Assembly: GCA_003662715.1 (NCBI GenBank)
Contig: QMYO01000035.1
Location: forward strand, 1 to 10,322
Direction of reading: 5' to 3'
From: Candidatus Bathyarchaeota archaeon
GTDB taxonomy: Archaea; Thermoproteota; Bathyarchaeia; Bathyarchaeales; Bathyarchaeaceae
DNA length: 10,322 nucleotides
This document shows positions 1 through 5,992 of this stretch, one piece after another. The notes under the pieces were generated by a model. It worked only from the letters and a program-made list of their open reading frames with translations, was not told the DNA's origin and did not search any database. The position numbers and the translations under genes were made by a program. Position 1 is the first letter of the stretch, and each line of letters opens with the position of its first letter.

Positions 1-207
1 ATCGTGGAAGATAAAGACACCAAGAAACCTGCGGGAGAAAAAGCAAAAGAAATCATGATAAGATGTTGGAGGCGAGGAGTTGCCATAATAACCTGCGGGA
101 CATCCACAATTAGGATAACGCCTCCCCTCATCATATCAAAAGAAATTGTTGATGCGGGCATGGAAATCATTGAAGACGTGATTAAAGAGGTTAATAAGGA
201 AAAGTAG
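1..207 (+). CDS. Class III (PLP-dependent) aminotransferase, C-terminal fragment cut by the window edge
   Basis: Only the last 68 codons are visible; the frame is open at base 1 and ends at TAG 205-207, so the GTG at position 4 is not a real start. The motif RCWRRGVAIITCG followed by TIRITPPLIIS matches the C-terminal small domain of class III aminotransferases (4-aminobutyrate, acetylornithine or related omega-amino acid enzymes), where the segment before 'R.tPPL.i' closes over the substrate. The tail then forms an amphipathic helix (VDAGMEIIEDVIKEV), as usual. The family moves amino groups between an amino acid and a 2-oxo acid with pyridoxal phosphate in the cytoplasm. The PLP lysine lies outside the window and the substrate cannot be assigned. 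The gene converges on the minus-strand exporter at 332, with 124 bp between them. Confidence 0.8.
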   Translation: MVEDKDTKKPAGEKAKEIMIRCWRRGVAIITCGTSTIRITPPLIISKEIVDAGMEIIEDVIKEVNKEK

Positions 208-331
208 AAGTCGAAGATTACTCGCTCTGAAAACTATTGTGAGAAAATCGATCTGAAACAACATAAGATGCCAGCCTTACCTTTAGTTCCAACATGAAAA
301 AGTTATTTAATGAACATGGCGAAAAATGGAA
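208..331. other. Convergent intergenic region, no gene seen
   Basis: This 124-bp AT-rich spacer lies between the stop codons of two convergent genes. I see no start with a ribosome-binding site, no strong hairpin and no C/D-box pair (no TGATGA element). It probably holds only 3' untranslated sequence from both sides. Confidence 0.5.
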
Positions 332-1198
332 TTAATCAGCCGAAACCAGCATGATGGCTAACAATATCAAAGAAGCTCCTATCCAAGATATCAATGTGAA
401 GGATTCGGCTAATAAGAAAAATGAAATAATAATTGCAACGATTACTTCTATCAGCAGAATTACTGTTGAAGTGGCAGGAGAAATGTGCTTCAGCCCTCTT
501 GACCATAAATAATAGGGAATTATCCAACAAAATGCCGCGGTATACACGATTAACAGCCATGCTTCAATTGAAAGGTTCAGCAAAGAAATATTGCTAGAAA
601 AGGGAATAAACACAGCCAAAGGCAGAGTTGTCGCCAAGAAAAGCCATGGCATGAATTGAATGATGTTATGAGTATCAACAATTCTCTTGTTATATACCAT
701 GAAAAAAGACCATGTGATTCCAGCTAAGAAAACAAGTCCGTCTCCTAATATCATGCCTTGAGTTAATTCGAACGGATTCAAGTTAGTAGTGACAAAAAAG
801 ACGCCGAGAATCCCTGAAACTATTCCAAACATTTTTCTCTTCGAAAAACGTTCCTTCAAGATTAACCAGCTCAATACTGCAACCCACACAGTGCTCAAAT
901 TGATAAGCAAAGAAGATTTAGACGCCGTTGTATAATTCATGCCCACATATTGAATTAGGTAGGAAAAACCATTCACCAATCCTAAATACCAAATTGACCT
1001 CTCTTTTGCTAACGAAACATCAAAGTTGTTTGTTGCGAAAACAATCAATAAAGTTAAAACAGAAGCTAGAAGCATTCTCAAAAAAACAAACATGTAAGGG
1101 TCAACAAATTCTAAACCAATTTTTATTGCAGGGAATGAAGTCCCCCATAAAACGCCTGCTAAAATCGTTAAGAACAAAGCGCCTTTTCTATCTTTCAA
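332..1198 (-). CDS. EamA-family (drug/metabolite transporter superfamily) membrane exporter, 10 TM
   Basis: The 288-residue protein has the two-repeat, ten-helix layout of EamA/DMT permeases. Repeat 1 spans about residues 7-138, opening with GVLWGTSFPAIKIGL and closing with SWLILKERFSKRKMFGI. Repeat 2 spans about 151-285, with GITWSFFMVYNKRI near its start and the SPATSTVILLIEVIVA helix and AESFTLISWIGA near its end. The length is normal. Members export amino acids, nucleosides or other small metabolites across the cytoplasmic membrane; the substrate cannot be read from sequence. The start is TTG at 1198-1196, chosen because GAGGTG lies 5 nt upstream (complement of 1204-1209) and the only nearby upstream ATG is out of frame. 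A TATA-like element at 1237-1247 gives a short leader. The gene is monocistronic and divergent from the acyl-CoA synthetase. Confidence 0.88.
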   Translation of the reverse strand: MKDRKGALFLTILAGVLWGTSFPAIKIGLEFVDPYMFVFLRMLLASVLTLLIVFATNNFDVSLAKERSIWYLGLVNGFSYLIQYVGMNYTTASKSSLLINLSTVWVAVLSWLILKERFSKRKMFGIVSGILGVFFVTTNLNPFELTQGMILGDGLVFLAGITWSFFMVYNKRIVDTHNIIQFMPWLFLATTLPLAVFIPFSSNISLLNLSIEAWLLIVYTAAFCWIIPYYLWSRGLKHISPATSTVILLIEVIVAIIISFFLLAESFTLISWIGASLILLAIMLVSAD

Positions 1199-1236
1199 AA
1201 CAGCACCTCAACATAATGCTTGAGAGACTCAACGCA

Positions 1237-1247
1237 CATATTTAAAC
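1237..1247 (-). promoter_or_regulatory. TATA-box promoter for the EamA transporter
   Basis: Read on the minus strand, the element is GTTTAAATATG. Its centre (about 1242) is 26-27 nt upstream of a predicted transcription start near 1216. That start would leave a leader of roughly 17 nt containing the GAGGTG ribosome-binding site (1209-1204). The spacing fits an archaeal TBP-dependent promoter. It is judged from sequence only. Confidence 0.5.
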
Positions 1248-1307
1248 GCTACCCGAATTGTCAAAAAACGATAATGCGCCATATACAAACACGAACCATA
1301 TGCATAA

Positions 1308-1318
1308 GGTATATTATC
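1308..1318 (+). promoter_or_regulatory. Probable TATA box for the acyl-CoA synthetase
   Basis: The element GTATATTAT, centred near 1312, would place transcription initiation near 1338, about 19 nt before the ATG at 1357. It shares the 158-bp divergent intergenic region with the transporter promoter. A competing AT-rich element, CATATACAAA near 1280, would give a longer leader. Confidence 0.4.
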
Positions 1319-1356
1319 GCCAATCTTTCCATAAGTAAAATTCGGATGTAGTTTGA

Positions 1357-2940
1357 ATGAAGGTGCCGCCAGAAAGGCCTTGGTTTAACGTTTGGCCTGA
1401 AGGAACGCCTAGAACTATAAATTATCCTGAAGTTCCTCTTTATGAACTTCTTAAAAGGTCAGCTGAAAAACATCCGGACAAGCTGGCAGTCGATCATGAA
1501 AAAGGTCAGATATCATATGGGAAGCTTGATGTGCTGTCCGATAAGTTTGCTGCTGCCTTAGTAGATATGGATGTAAAGAAGGGCGGTTCTGTCTTAATTT
1601 TTCTTCCTAATATTCCTGAGTTCATAGTTAGTTACTATGCGGTCCTTAAGGCGGGGAGAGTAGTTGCATCGGTGAATCCGCTTTCTAAAGAGATGGAGTT
1701 AGAGCATGCGCTGAAAAACTCTGAGGCAGAAACCATAATTGCTCATGAATCTTTGTACCCTATTGTTAAGAAGGCGCAAAAAGGAACCAATCTACGGAAT
1801 ATAATTATAGTTGGCGAAAAGCGGTATCCAAACACTTACCTTTTCAGAGAACTTTTGGCGAACTACACTCCTCAATCATTCGAAGTTAATATAAGACCAA
1901 AGCAAAACGCCGCTGTTATTCAATATACCGGTGGCACAACTGGCACGCCTAAAGGTGCCATGCTAACCCATTATAATTTGGTATCAAACGCAATTATGAA
2001 TGCTCGCTGGTTTAAATGGAGTAGCAACGATGTCGTTTTAGGGGTTCTTCCGCTCTGCCATTCGTGGGGCGCATGTTACATGAATTCAACATTTTATGCT
2101 GGAGCTACTTTGATATTGATTATGCGTTTTGACCCTGAAAAGGTTCTTGAGATTGTTGAAAAAAAGAAGGTCACTATTTGGTATGGTGCTGCAACAATGT
2201 TTACCCTCATTGTAAATCACTCAGCTATCACCAAGTATGACCTTTCTTCATTACGTTGTGTCAAAGCAGGAGCCGCTCCGATACCTCATAGCACAAAAAG
2301 GAAATGGGATAGCTTGACTGGTGTTGAATTAATGCTAGGTTATGGTCTCACAGAAGCTTCACCTGAAACGCATGACAGCCCACCAAACAGAGTAAAAATA
2401 GGGTCTGTGGGCATACCCCTTATTGACACTGATGCAAAGATTGTTGACATTGAAACAGGCACGAAAGAACTTCCTCCAGGTGAAATCGGTGAACTGGTCG
2501 TAAAGGGACCGCAGGTTATGAAGTGTTATAGGAACTGTCCTGAGGAGACAAAGAGGGCGCTTAGAAACGGGTGGCTTTACACGGGGGACATTGCAAAAAT
2601 GGATGAAGAGGGCTATTTCTACATTGTTGATAGGCTAAAGGATACGATTAAGTATAAAGGTTACAGCGTATTCCCAGCAGAAGTTGAGAATGTGCTTTAC
2701 ACGCATCCATCGGTTAAGGAGTGTGCTGTAATAGGTAAGCCAGATTCGGTTGCTGGCGAGATTCCTAAGGCTTACGTTGTTTTGAAGGAAGGGGCTGCAA
2801 TAACTGAAGATGAGTTGATTGAGTATTGTAGAAAGAGGATAGCGCCTTACAAGCGAATTAGGGAAGTTGAGTTTGTAGTGGAGTTACCTAAGAATATTGC
2901 GGGAAAGATACTGAGAAGGGCTTTAAGAAATAGGGGATAG
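1357..2940 (+). CDS. AMP-forming acyl-CoA synthetase (fatty-acid/aryl-CoA ligase type)
   Basis: This 527-residue member of the ANL adenylating superfamily has all core motifs. The A3 phosphate loop YTGGTTGTPKG is at 190-200, LPLCHSWG at 231-238, the A5 motif GYGLTEASP at 328-336, the A7 aspartate in YTGD at 411, and the A8 hinge VDRLKDTIKYKGY at 424-436. In the C-terminal cap, PKNIAGKILRR carries the catalytic lysine K517. The reaction is carboxylate + ATP + CoA to acyl-CoA + AMP + PPi, in the cytoplasm. The length is typical and no motif is missing. Motif style points to fatty or aryl acids rather than acetate, but the substrate is unknown. The ATG is preceded by a weak GGATG 8 nt upstream. 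It stands alone between its own promoter and a small AbrB-like gene; products of an aldehyde oxidoreductase such as the one at 6562-8430 could be its substrates (inference). Confidence 0.93.
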   Translation: MKVPPERPWFNVWPEGTPRTINYPEVPLYELLKRSAEKHPDKLAVDHEKGQISYGKLDVLSDKFAAALVDMDVKKGGSVLIFLPNIPEFIVSYYAVLKAGRVVASVNPLSKEMELEHALKNSEAETIIAHESLYPIVKKAQKGTNLRNIIIVGEKRYPNTYLFRELLANYTPQSFEVNIRPKQNAAVIQYTGGTTGTPKGAMLTHYNLVSNAIMNARWFKWSSNDVVLGVLPLCHSWGACYMNSTFYAGATLILIMRFDPEKVLEIVEKKKVTIWYGAATMFTLIVNHSAITKYDLSSLRCVKAGAAPIPHSTKRKWDSLTGVELMLGYGLTEASPETHDSPPNRVKIGSVGIPLIDTDAKIVDIETGTKELPPGEIGELVVKGPQVMKCYRNCPEETKRALRNGWLYTGDIAKMDEEGYFYIVDRLKDTIKYKGYSVFPAEVENVLYTHPSVKECAVIGKPDSVAGEIPKAYVVLKEGAAITEDELIEYCRKRIAPYKRIREVEFVVELPKNIAGKILRRALRNRG

Positions 2941-2990
2941 GCAAACTTTATTTCTTGTTCATGTGTTCGGAATCTGAGAGATAAATAGTG

Positions 2991-2998
2991 CTTATATG
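2991..2998 (+). promoter_or_regulatory. Upstream TATA-like element and short inverted repeat before the AbrB-like gene
   Basis: CTTATATG could drive a transcript starting near 3021, giving an approximately 80-nt leader for the gene at 3104. An imperfect inverted repeat follows: ACGCATA (3008-3014) can pair with 3024-3030, with one G-U pair and a 9-nt loop. It lies between this element and the nearer TATA box. It may be an operator or chance; the support is weak. Confidence 0.25.
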
Positions 2999-3051
2999 GT
3001 TTAGTGTACGCATAGATGTTACATGTGCGTTATGCCAAAAATTCAACGATA

Positions 3052-3061
3052 GGTTTATTTT
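3052..3061 (+). promoter_or_regulatory. Proximal TATA box for the AbrB-like gene
   Basis: GGTTTATTTT, centred near 3057, predicts a transcription start near 3083, about 21 nt ahead of the TTG start and just in front of the ribosome-binding site at 3085-3098. Spacing is good for an archaeal promoter. Confidence 0.45.
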
Positions 3062-3084
3062 CTAAAGGAAAAAATGAAAAATTA

Positions 3085-3098
3085 GGAGGAGGGAGAGG
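3085..3098 (+). promoter_or_regulatory. Strong purine-rich ribosome-binding site that fixes the TTG start at 3104
   Basis: A 14-nt all-purine run (GGAGGAGGGAGAGG) ends 5 nt before TTG 3104. A nearby ATG at 3074 is followed at once by an in-frame stop (ATG AAA AAT TAG), and the frame of the gene is closed by TAG at 3083. TTG is therefore the only usable start. Confidence 0.75.
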
Positions 3099-3103
3099 AA
3101 AAC

Positions 3104-3286
3104 TTGACGAGTTCAGGAATAGGTAGGGTGTTCAGAAGAAAAGATGGCAAATACTTGATATATCTCCCTAAAGATTTGGCTGAAGACTCAATGTTCCCTC
3201 TCAAAACAGAAACATCAGTGAGGGTTAAAGTGTCCTTTGAGATTGGAGGAAAAACGCTTACCATAGAAAAATACGAGAAATCCTGA
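3104..3286 (+). CDS. Small AbrB/SpoVT-like swapped-hairpin protein, putative DNA-binding regulator
   Basis: This 60-residue protein has the beta-rich pattern of an AbrB/MazE/SpoVT half: GIGRVFRRKDGKYLIYLPKDLAEDSMFPL, then TSVRVKVSFEIGGKTLTIEKYE. The 'KYLIYLPKDLAED' segment corresponds to the strand-turn-helix that in AbrB-like folds reads '.i.iPk.lre'. Such proteins work as dimers, either as transition-state regulators or as antitoxins. No toxin (PIN or MazF-like) gene is adjacent: the next gene, 150 bp on, is a nitroreductase with its own promoter-like element. An antitoxin role is therefore not supported by context. The start is TTG behind a very strong ribosome-binding site. The protein is highly charged and has no membrane segment. 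DNA binding is inferred from the fold only; the target is unknown. Confidence 0.7.
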   Translation: MTSSGIGRVFRRKDGKYLIYLPKDLAEDSMFPLKTETSVRVKVSFEIGGKTLTIEKYEKS

Positions 3287-3341
3287 AAGGCTCATAAGCT
3301 GCGATTACATGTATAGTTAGATAAAATTAGGAATAACATTG

Positions 3342-3352
3342 TTTTTATTTTT
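3342..3352 (+). terminator. Oligo-T terminator after the AbrB-like gene
   Basis: The coding strand reads five T, one A, five T, 56 nt downstream of the stop codon. Archaeal RNA polymerase stops at such U-tracts without needing a hairpin. The next gene has its own promoter-like element beyond it. Confidence 0.5.
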
Positions 3353-3364
3353 CAGTAAAAAGAT

Positions 3365-3371
3365 AATATAT
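3365..3371 (+). promoter_or_regulatory. Probable TATA box for the nitroreductase-permease operon
   Basis: AATATAT, centred near 3368, predicts a start near 3394 and a leader of about 43 nt before TTG 3437. An alternative, ATTAAAAAAG at 3391-3400, would place the start near 3422, right at the GGAG ribosome-binding site. The first is the better fit. Confidence 0.4.
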
Positions 3372-3436
3372 CCCTTAAGACTCCATAACCATTAAAAAAG
3401 CAATTCGATTAGCTTAGGCATGGAGACAAAAAAATC

Positions 3437-3958
3437 TTGGATGTGTTTGAGGCAATCGAAACTCGAAGGAGTATTAGAGCCTTCACGAATGAGGAAGTTT
3501 CAGAAGAAGAAGTGCAGAAATTAATAGATGCTGCTAGACGGGCTCCATCAGCTGGAAACATCCAACCATGGGAATTCGTCATTGTGAGAGACCCAAAGAT
3601 AAAGCAGGAGCTATCAGTAGCCGCATTGAATCAAAATTTCATCAAGGAAGCGCCAGTTGTTATTGTTGTTTGCGCAGATGAAGCACGGTCCAGTTGGGGT
3701 TATGGCAGTCGGGGCGCATCTCTCTATTGTTTACAAGACACCGCTGCGGCGATACAGAATCTGCTTTTAGCTGCTTGCGCCTTAGGACTTGGAACCTGCT
3801 GGGTGGGAGCATTTCATGAAAATGAAGTTGCAAAGGTGATTAACACACCGAGAAACGTGAGACCCATTGCTATCATTCCAGTTGGACATCCAGCTGAGAA
3901 ACCGAGGGCTAGACCGAAACGTTCGATAAGCGAGATTGTTCATTACGAAACTTTTTAG
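3437..3958 (+). CDS. Nitroreductase-family FMN oxidoreductase
   Basis: The 173-residue protein is a compact member of the nitroreductase family, which makes FMN-binding homodimers that reduce varied substrates with NAD(P)H. Visible hallmarks are the N-terminal FMN-phosphate motif TRRSIR (9-14), the APSAGNIQPW loop (37-45), the helix QDTAAAIQNLLLAACALGLGTCW (100-122), which packs on the flavin, and the closing IIPVGHPAEKP (146-156). The length fits the short archaeal type; the true substrate cannot be predicted. The start is TTG with GGAG about 11 nt upstream. An ATG at 3420 lies one base out of frame across a run of seven A, so a sequencing slip could hide a five-residue-longer start. It is the first gene of a four-gene operon; its stop codon is embedded in the ribosome-binding site of the next gene. 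Confidence 0.88.
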   Translation: MDVFEAIETRRSIRAFTNEEVSEEEVQKLIDAARRAPSAGNIQPWEFVIVRDPKIKQELSVAALNQNFIKEAPVVIVVCADEARSSWGYGSRGASLYCLQDTAAAIQNLLLAACALGLGTCWVGAFHENEVAKVINTPRNVRPIAIIPVGHPAEKPRARPKRSISEIVHYETF

Positions 3959-3970
3959 GAGGATTGAACA

Positions 3971-4186
3971 ATGGTGACTCGAAAGCTTGGCAAAGTTGCA
4001 GCAGCCATTGGTGGTTTTCTCATTATGATGGGAATGGTCTTGATGGGCATATTTGCTCTACTCCTTTTCGACATACTTGACGTTGCCATGTTCATGGAGA
4101 CTGAATATCGAACGTTATTTACACTTGGGTTATTAGTGATTGGCGTGTGCGACCTCGTCTCTGGGATTATACTTGCTCTGAGGTGA
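3971..4186 (+). CDS. Small two-helix membrane protein (first of a pair)
   Basis: I do not recognise a named family. The 71-residue product has a basic N-terminus (MVTRKLGK), a first hydrophobic helix at about 10-34 rich in G and M, a short acidic linker containing ETEYR, and a second helix at about 48-70 (FTLGLLVIGVCDLVSGIILAL). It most likely sits in the cytoplasmic membrane as a hairpin. The ribosome-binding site AGGAGG (3957-3962) overlaps the nitroreductase stop, 8 nt before the ATG, so translation is probably coupled. The next gene encodes a protein of the same size and layout, with a similar 'SG..L.L' ending in helix 2, followed by an amino-acid permease. A small accessory subunit of the permease is possible but is inference. 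Confidence 0.75.
   Translation: MVTRKLGKVAAAIGGFLIMMGMVLMGIFALLLFDILDVAMFMETEYRTLFTLGLLVIGVCDLVSGIILALR
4180..4186 (+). promoter_or_regulatory. Ribosome-binding site GAGGTGA deciding the start at 4195
   Basis: GAGGTGA includes the stop codon (TGA 4184-4186) of the upstream gene and lies 8 nt before ATG 4195. It supports 4195 over the in-frame ATG at 4147, which lies inside the upstream gene without such a site. Confidence 0.75.
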
Positions 4187-4194
4187 CTTCGTTA

Positions 4195-4425
4195 ATGAAA
4201 ATAAGAAAAATCATAGTAACCTTCTTTGGCATAATGCAAGAAGTGATAGGCATAGCAACAATCAGCTTCGCCTATATGCTTTATTACAATTTCCTTGGTG
4301 TTCAGGTTAGTTTAAACATACCAGAACAACATGTTCCTTTCTATCTTCTGCTCCTTTTTATTTTTGGTTTCATCTCAATTATTAGCGGTTTCTTTCTTCT
4401 TCATGAACGAATAGAATCACGATGA
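4195..4425 (+). CDS. Small two-helix membrane protein (second of a pair)
   Basis: The 76-residue product has no family I can name. It begins with a basic segment (MKIRK), then a first hydrophobic helix at about 6-31 (IIVTFFGIMQEVIGIATISFA). A polar loop with the sequence SLNIPEQHVP follows, then a second helix at about 49-68 ending in FISIISGFFLLHE and a charged tail (RIESR). Length, topology and the end of helix 2 resemble the preceding gene, suggesting an old tandem duplication or two paralogous subunits; overall identity is low by eye. The frame is open back to 4147, but the longer version would overlap the upstream gene by 40 nt and lacks a ribosome-binding site, so 4195 is preferred. The stop codon (4423-4425) touches the ribosome-binding site of the permease that follows. 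Confidence 0.75.
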   Translation: MKIRKIIVTFFGIMQEVIGIATISFAYMLYYNFLGVQVSLNIPEQHVPFYLLLLFIFGFISIISGFFLLHERIESR

Positions 4426-4435
4426 AGGTAACTTT

Positions 4436-5905
4436 ATGAATAAGAAAGAAGCAGAAAGGAAACTTGGGCTTTTCGATGCAGTAATGATGGGATTAGGCGG
4501 AGCCATAGGCATCGAAATATTTGTGCTTCTAAATCATGCAACCGTCATAGCTGGACCTACCATAGTCTCAGCGCTTTTTCTATGTGGAATAATAAACCTG
4601 TTAACTATGCTAAGTTTTTCTGAACTCGGAGCAGCCATTCCCGAAGTTGGGGGAGAATATTCATATGCCAAAGCAGCCTTTGGAGGCTTTTTAGCCTTCC
4701 TAACCGGCTGGCTCAGATGGATTAGCAACGTGTTCGGTGCAGCGTTGGCGGCGATAGGCTTTGCTGTTCACGTTTTATTTTTTATTCCCCTTGACGTACC
4801 TCTACTTGTTCCTTTAATGGCTGCGATTATAATTGTAATTCTTACTTTCCTAAGTGTTAGGGGCATACATCAAATAGGAACTGTAATAGTTATCGCGTTT
4901 TTAGCGGTGTTCATTGTATTTATTGTAGGTGGATTTTTGCATGGTTTAGAGCCAAAGACGCTTTATCCATCAACTATAGGAGAGGCATCAAATGTTTTTG
5001 CAGCTGTGGCTTACACGTTTATTATGTTTCTAGGGATGAGGTCAATAGCAGCGGGAGGTCCTAAAATAAGGAATCCAGGCAAAAACATTCCGAGAGCTAT
5101 CCTTATTTCGGTTGTGATATTAATCGTGCTCTATAGTGGCATTGCTTACGTAACAATCAGTGTTGTTCCGTTGGAAGACATTGCTGTATCATCCATACCT
5201 ATAACTCTTGCAGCCAAAAAAATCTTGGGAGATACTGGGGCAATGATACTTACTGTTGCGGGAATAATTGCGGCGTTGTCTTCTCTAAGCACGGCGATGA
5301 TGGTCCAGTCGAGCATCGTTAGAGGGTTGAGTAGGGATGGATATTTCCCTAAATTCTTGTTGTCAACTCATAAGCGTTTTAAAACCCCGCATGTATCAAT
5401 CATTTTCGGTTCAATCTTCTACATTTTATTTGCCATAACGGGAGTCATAGAATTTGTTGGTTATGTTGCAGGATTCGCTTCTATATTGGGGTTTGCTTTT
5501 GTTAATCTTGCAGTTATAAGGCTTAGAATGAAAAGACCCCGTATGGAAAGAGCATTCAAGGTTCCATTGTATCCATACACGCCTATTGTTGGAATCCTAG
5601 TGTCGCTTATGCTTCTCATATTTATTGAGCGAAGTGCATTTTTACTGGGTTCTGGATTCATCGTTCTTGGGCTAGTAGCGTATCATCTCAAAATGGTAGG
5701 ATACCAGCGTATTCGCATAGCCTTTGGAGGAATGAGTTTAGGTATGGGAGGCTTTACAGCGCTATTAGCATACATAATCAAGACTGGATTTGTGCTACCA
5801 ATAAGCGTGCCTCCGCAATTGACAGACATGTTTTTTTATGTTTTGGTCTTTGTTAGCGTTATTTTCATTATAGCAGGCATCTTAAATATCACTTCAAAAG
5901 CGTAG
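4436..5905 (+). CDS. APC-superfamily amino-acid permease
   Basis: This 489-residue integral membrane protein carries the amino acid-polyamine-organocation signature. TM1 has the unwound GGAIGIEIF motif (21-29), where substrate carboxylate and amine usually bind. Before TM3 comes PEVGGEYSYAKAAFGGF (69-85). A loop IRNPGKNIPRAI (211-222) precedes TM7, and RGLSRDGYFPKF (296-307) follows TM8. Hydrophobic segments suggest about 14 helices, near 13-33, 39-59, 83-112, 122-140, 147-168, 187-205, 222-243, 267-288, 318-338, 341-361, 381-397, 401-419, 429-449 and 464-485. The acidic residue common before 'knP' is replaced here (GGPKIRNP). It probably imports an amino acid with H+ or Na+, but the substrate is not readable. 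AAGGT (4425-4429) overlaps the upstream stop, 6 nt before the ATG, and it ends the four-gene operon; a terminator-like hairpin follows. Confidence 0.92.
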   Translation: MNKKEAERKLGLFDAVMMGLGGAIGIEIFVLLNHATVIAGPTIVSALFLCGIINLLTMLSFSELGAAIPEVGGEYSYAKAAFGGFLAFLTGWLRWISNVFGAALAAIGFAVHVLFFIPLDVPLLVPLMAAIIIVILTFLSVRGIHQIGTVIVIAFLAVFIVFIVGGFLHGLEPKTLYPSTIGEASNVFAAVAYTFIMFLGMRSIAAGGPKIRNPGKNIPRAILISVVILIVLYSGIAYVTISVVPLEDIAVSSIPITLAAKKILGDTGAMILTVAGIIAALSSLSTAMMVQSSIVRGLSRDGYFPKFLLSTHKRFKTPHVSIIFGSIFYILFAITGVIEFVGYVAGFASILGFAFVNLAVIRLRMKRPRMERAFKVPLYPYTPIVGILVSLMLLIFIERSAFLLGSGFIVLGLVAYHLKMVGYQRIRIAFGGMSLGMGGFTALLAYIIKTGFVLPISVPPQLTDMFFYVLVFVSVIFIIAGILNITSKA

Positions 5906-5914
5906 AGGCGACTG

Positions 5915-5937
5915 CACTTTCCAAAGTGAATATTTTT
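5915..5937 (+). terminator. Hairpin plus T-tract ending the permease operon
   Basis: CACTTT (5915-5920) and AAAGTG (5923-5928) form an inverted repeat, followed by AATATTTTT (to 5937), 10 nt after the permease stop. The realistic hairpin is CACT/AGTG with a 6-nt loop, so the stem is weak; the T-rich tail is what would stop archaeal polymerase. Confidence 0.5.
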
Positions 5938-5948
5938 GCATATAAATA
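5938..5948 (+). promoter_or_regulatory. Strong TATA box for the archaemetzincin gene
   Basis: GCATATAAATA is one of the best TATA matches in the window. Centred near 5945, it predicts transcription from about 5971. That lies downstream of the first in-frame ATG (5963) and so argues for translation from 5993. Confidence 0.6.
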
Positions 5949-5992
5949 GCCTAAACTACTAGATGAAGAAACATGATAGAGTGAGGAAAATG

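Noticed and set aside
928..1245. Plus-strand open frame of 105 codons inside the EamA exporter
   Set aside because: It is antisense to an intact ten-helix transporter and its product has no family character.
3008..3030. Possible riboswitch or small RNA in the leader of the AbrB-like gene
   Set aside because: Only one imperfect 7-bp stem is seen, with no known riboswitch core and no C/D-box signature.
3082..3264. Minus-strand open frame opposite the AbrB-like gene, considered as a toxin or antisense partner
   Set aside because: It is simply the mirror of the plus-strand coding sequence; the plus strand has the strong ribosome-binding site and TATA box, while this frame has neither.
3104..3286. 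Toxin-antitoxin module built on the AbrB-like protein
   Set aside because: No PIN, MazF, RelE or Doc-like gene is adjacent on either strand; both neighbours are metabolic genes with their own promoter-like elements.
4147..4194. Longer N-terminus for the second small membrane protein
   Set aside because: It lies within the upstream gene and has no ribosome-binding site; GAGGTGA at 4180-4186 supports ATG 4195.
5915..5928. CACTTT/AAAGTG inverted repeat considered as a transposon end or attachment site
   Set aside because: It occurs once, has no transposase or integrase nearby, and is better explained as part of a terminator because a T-tract follows.
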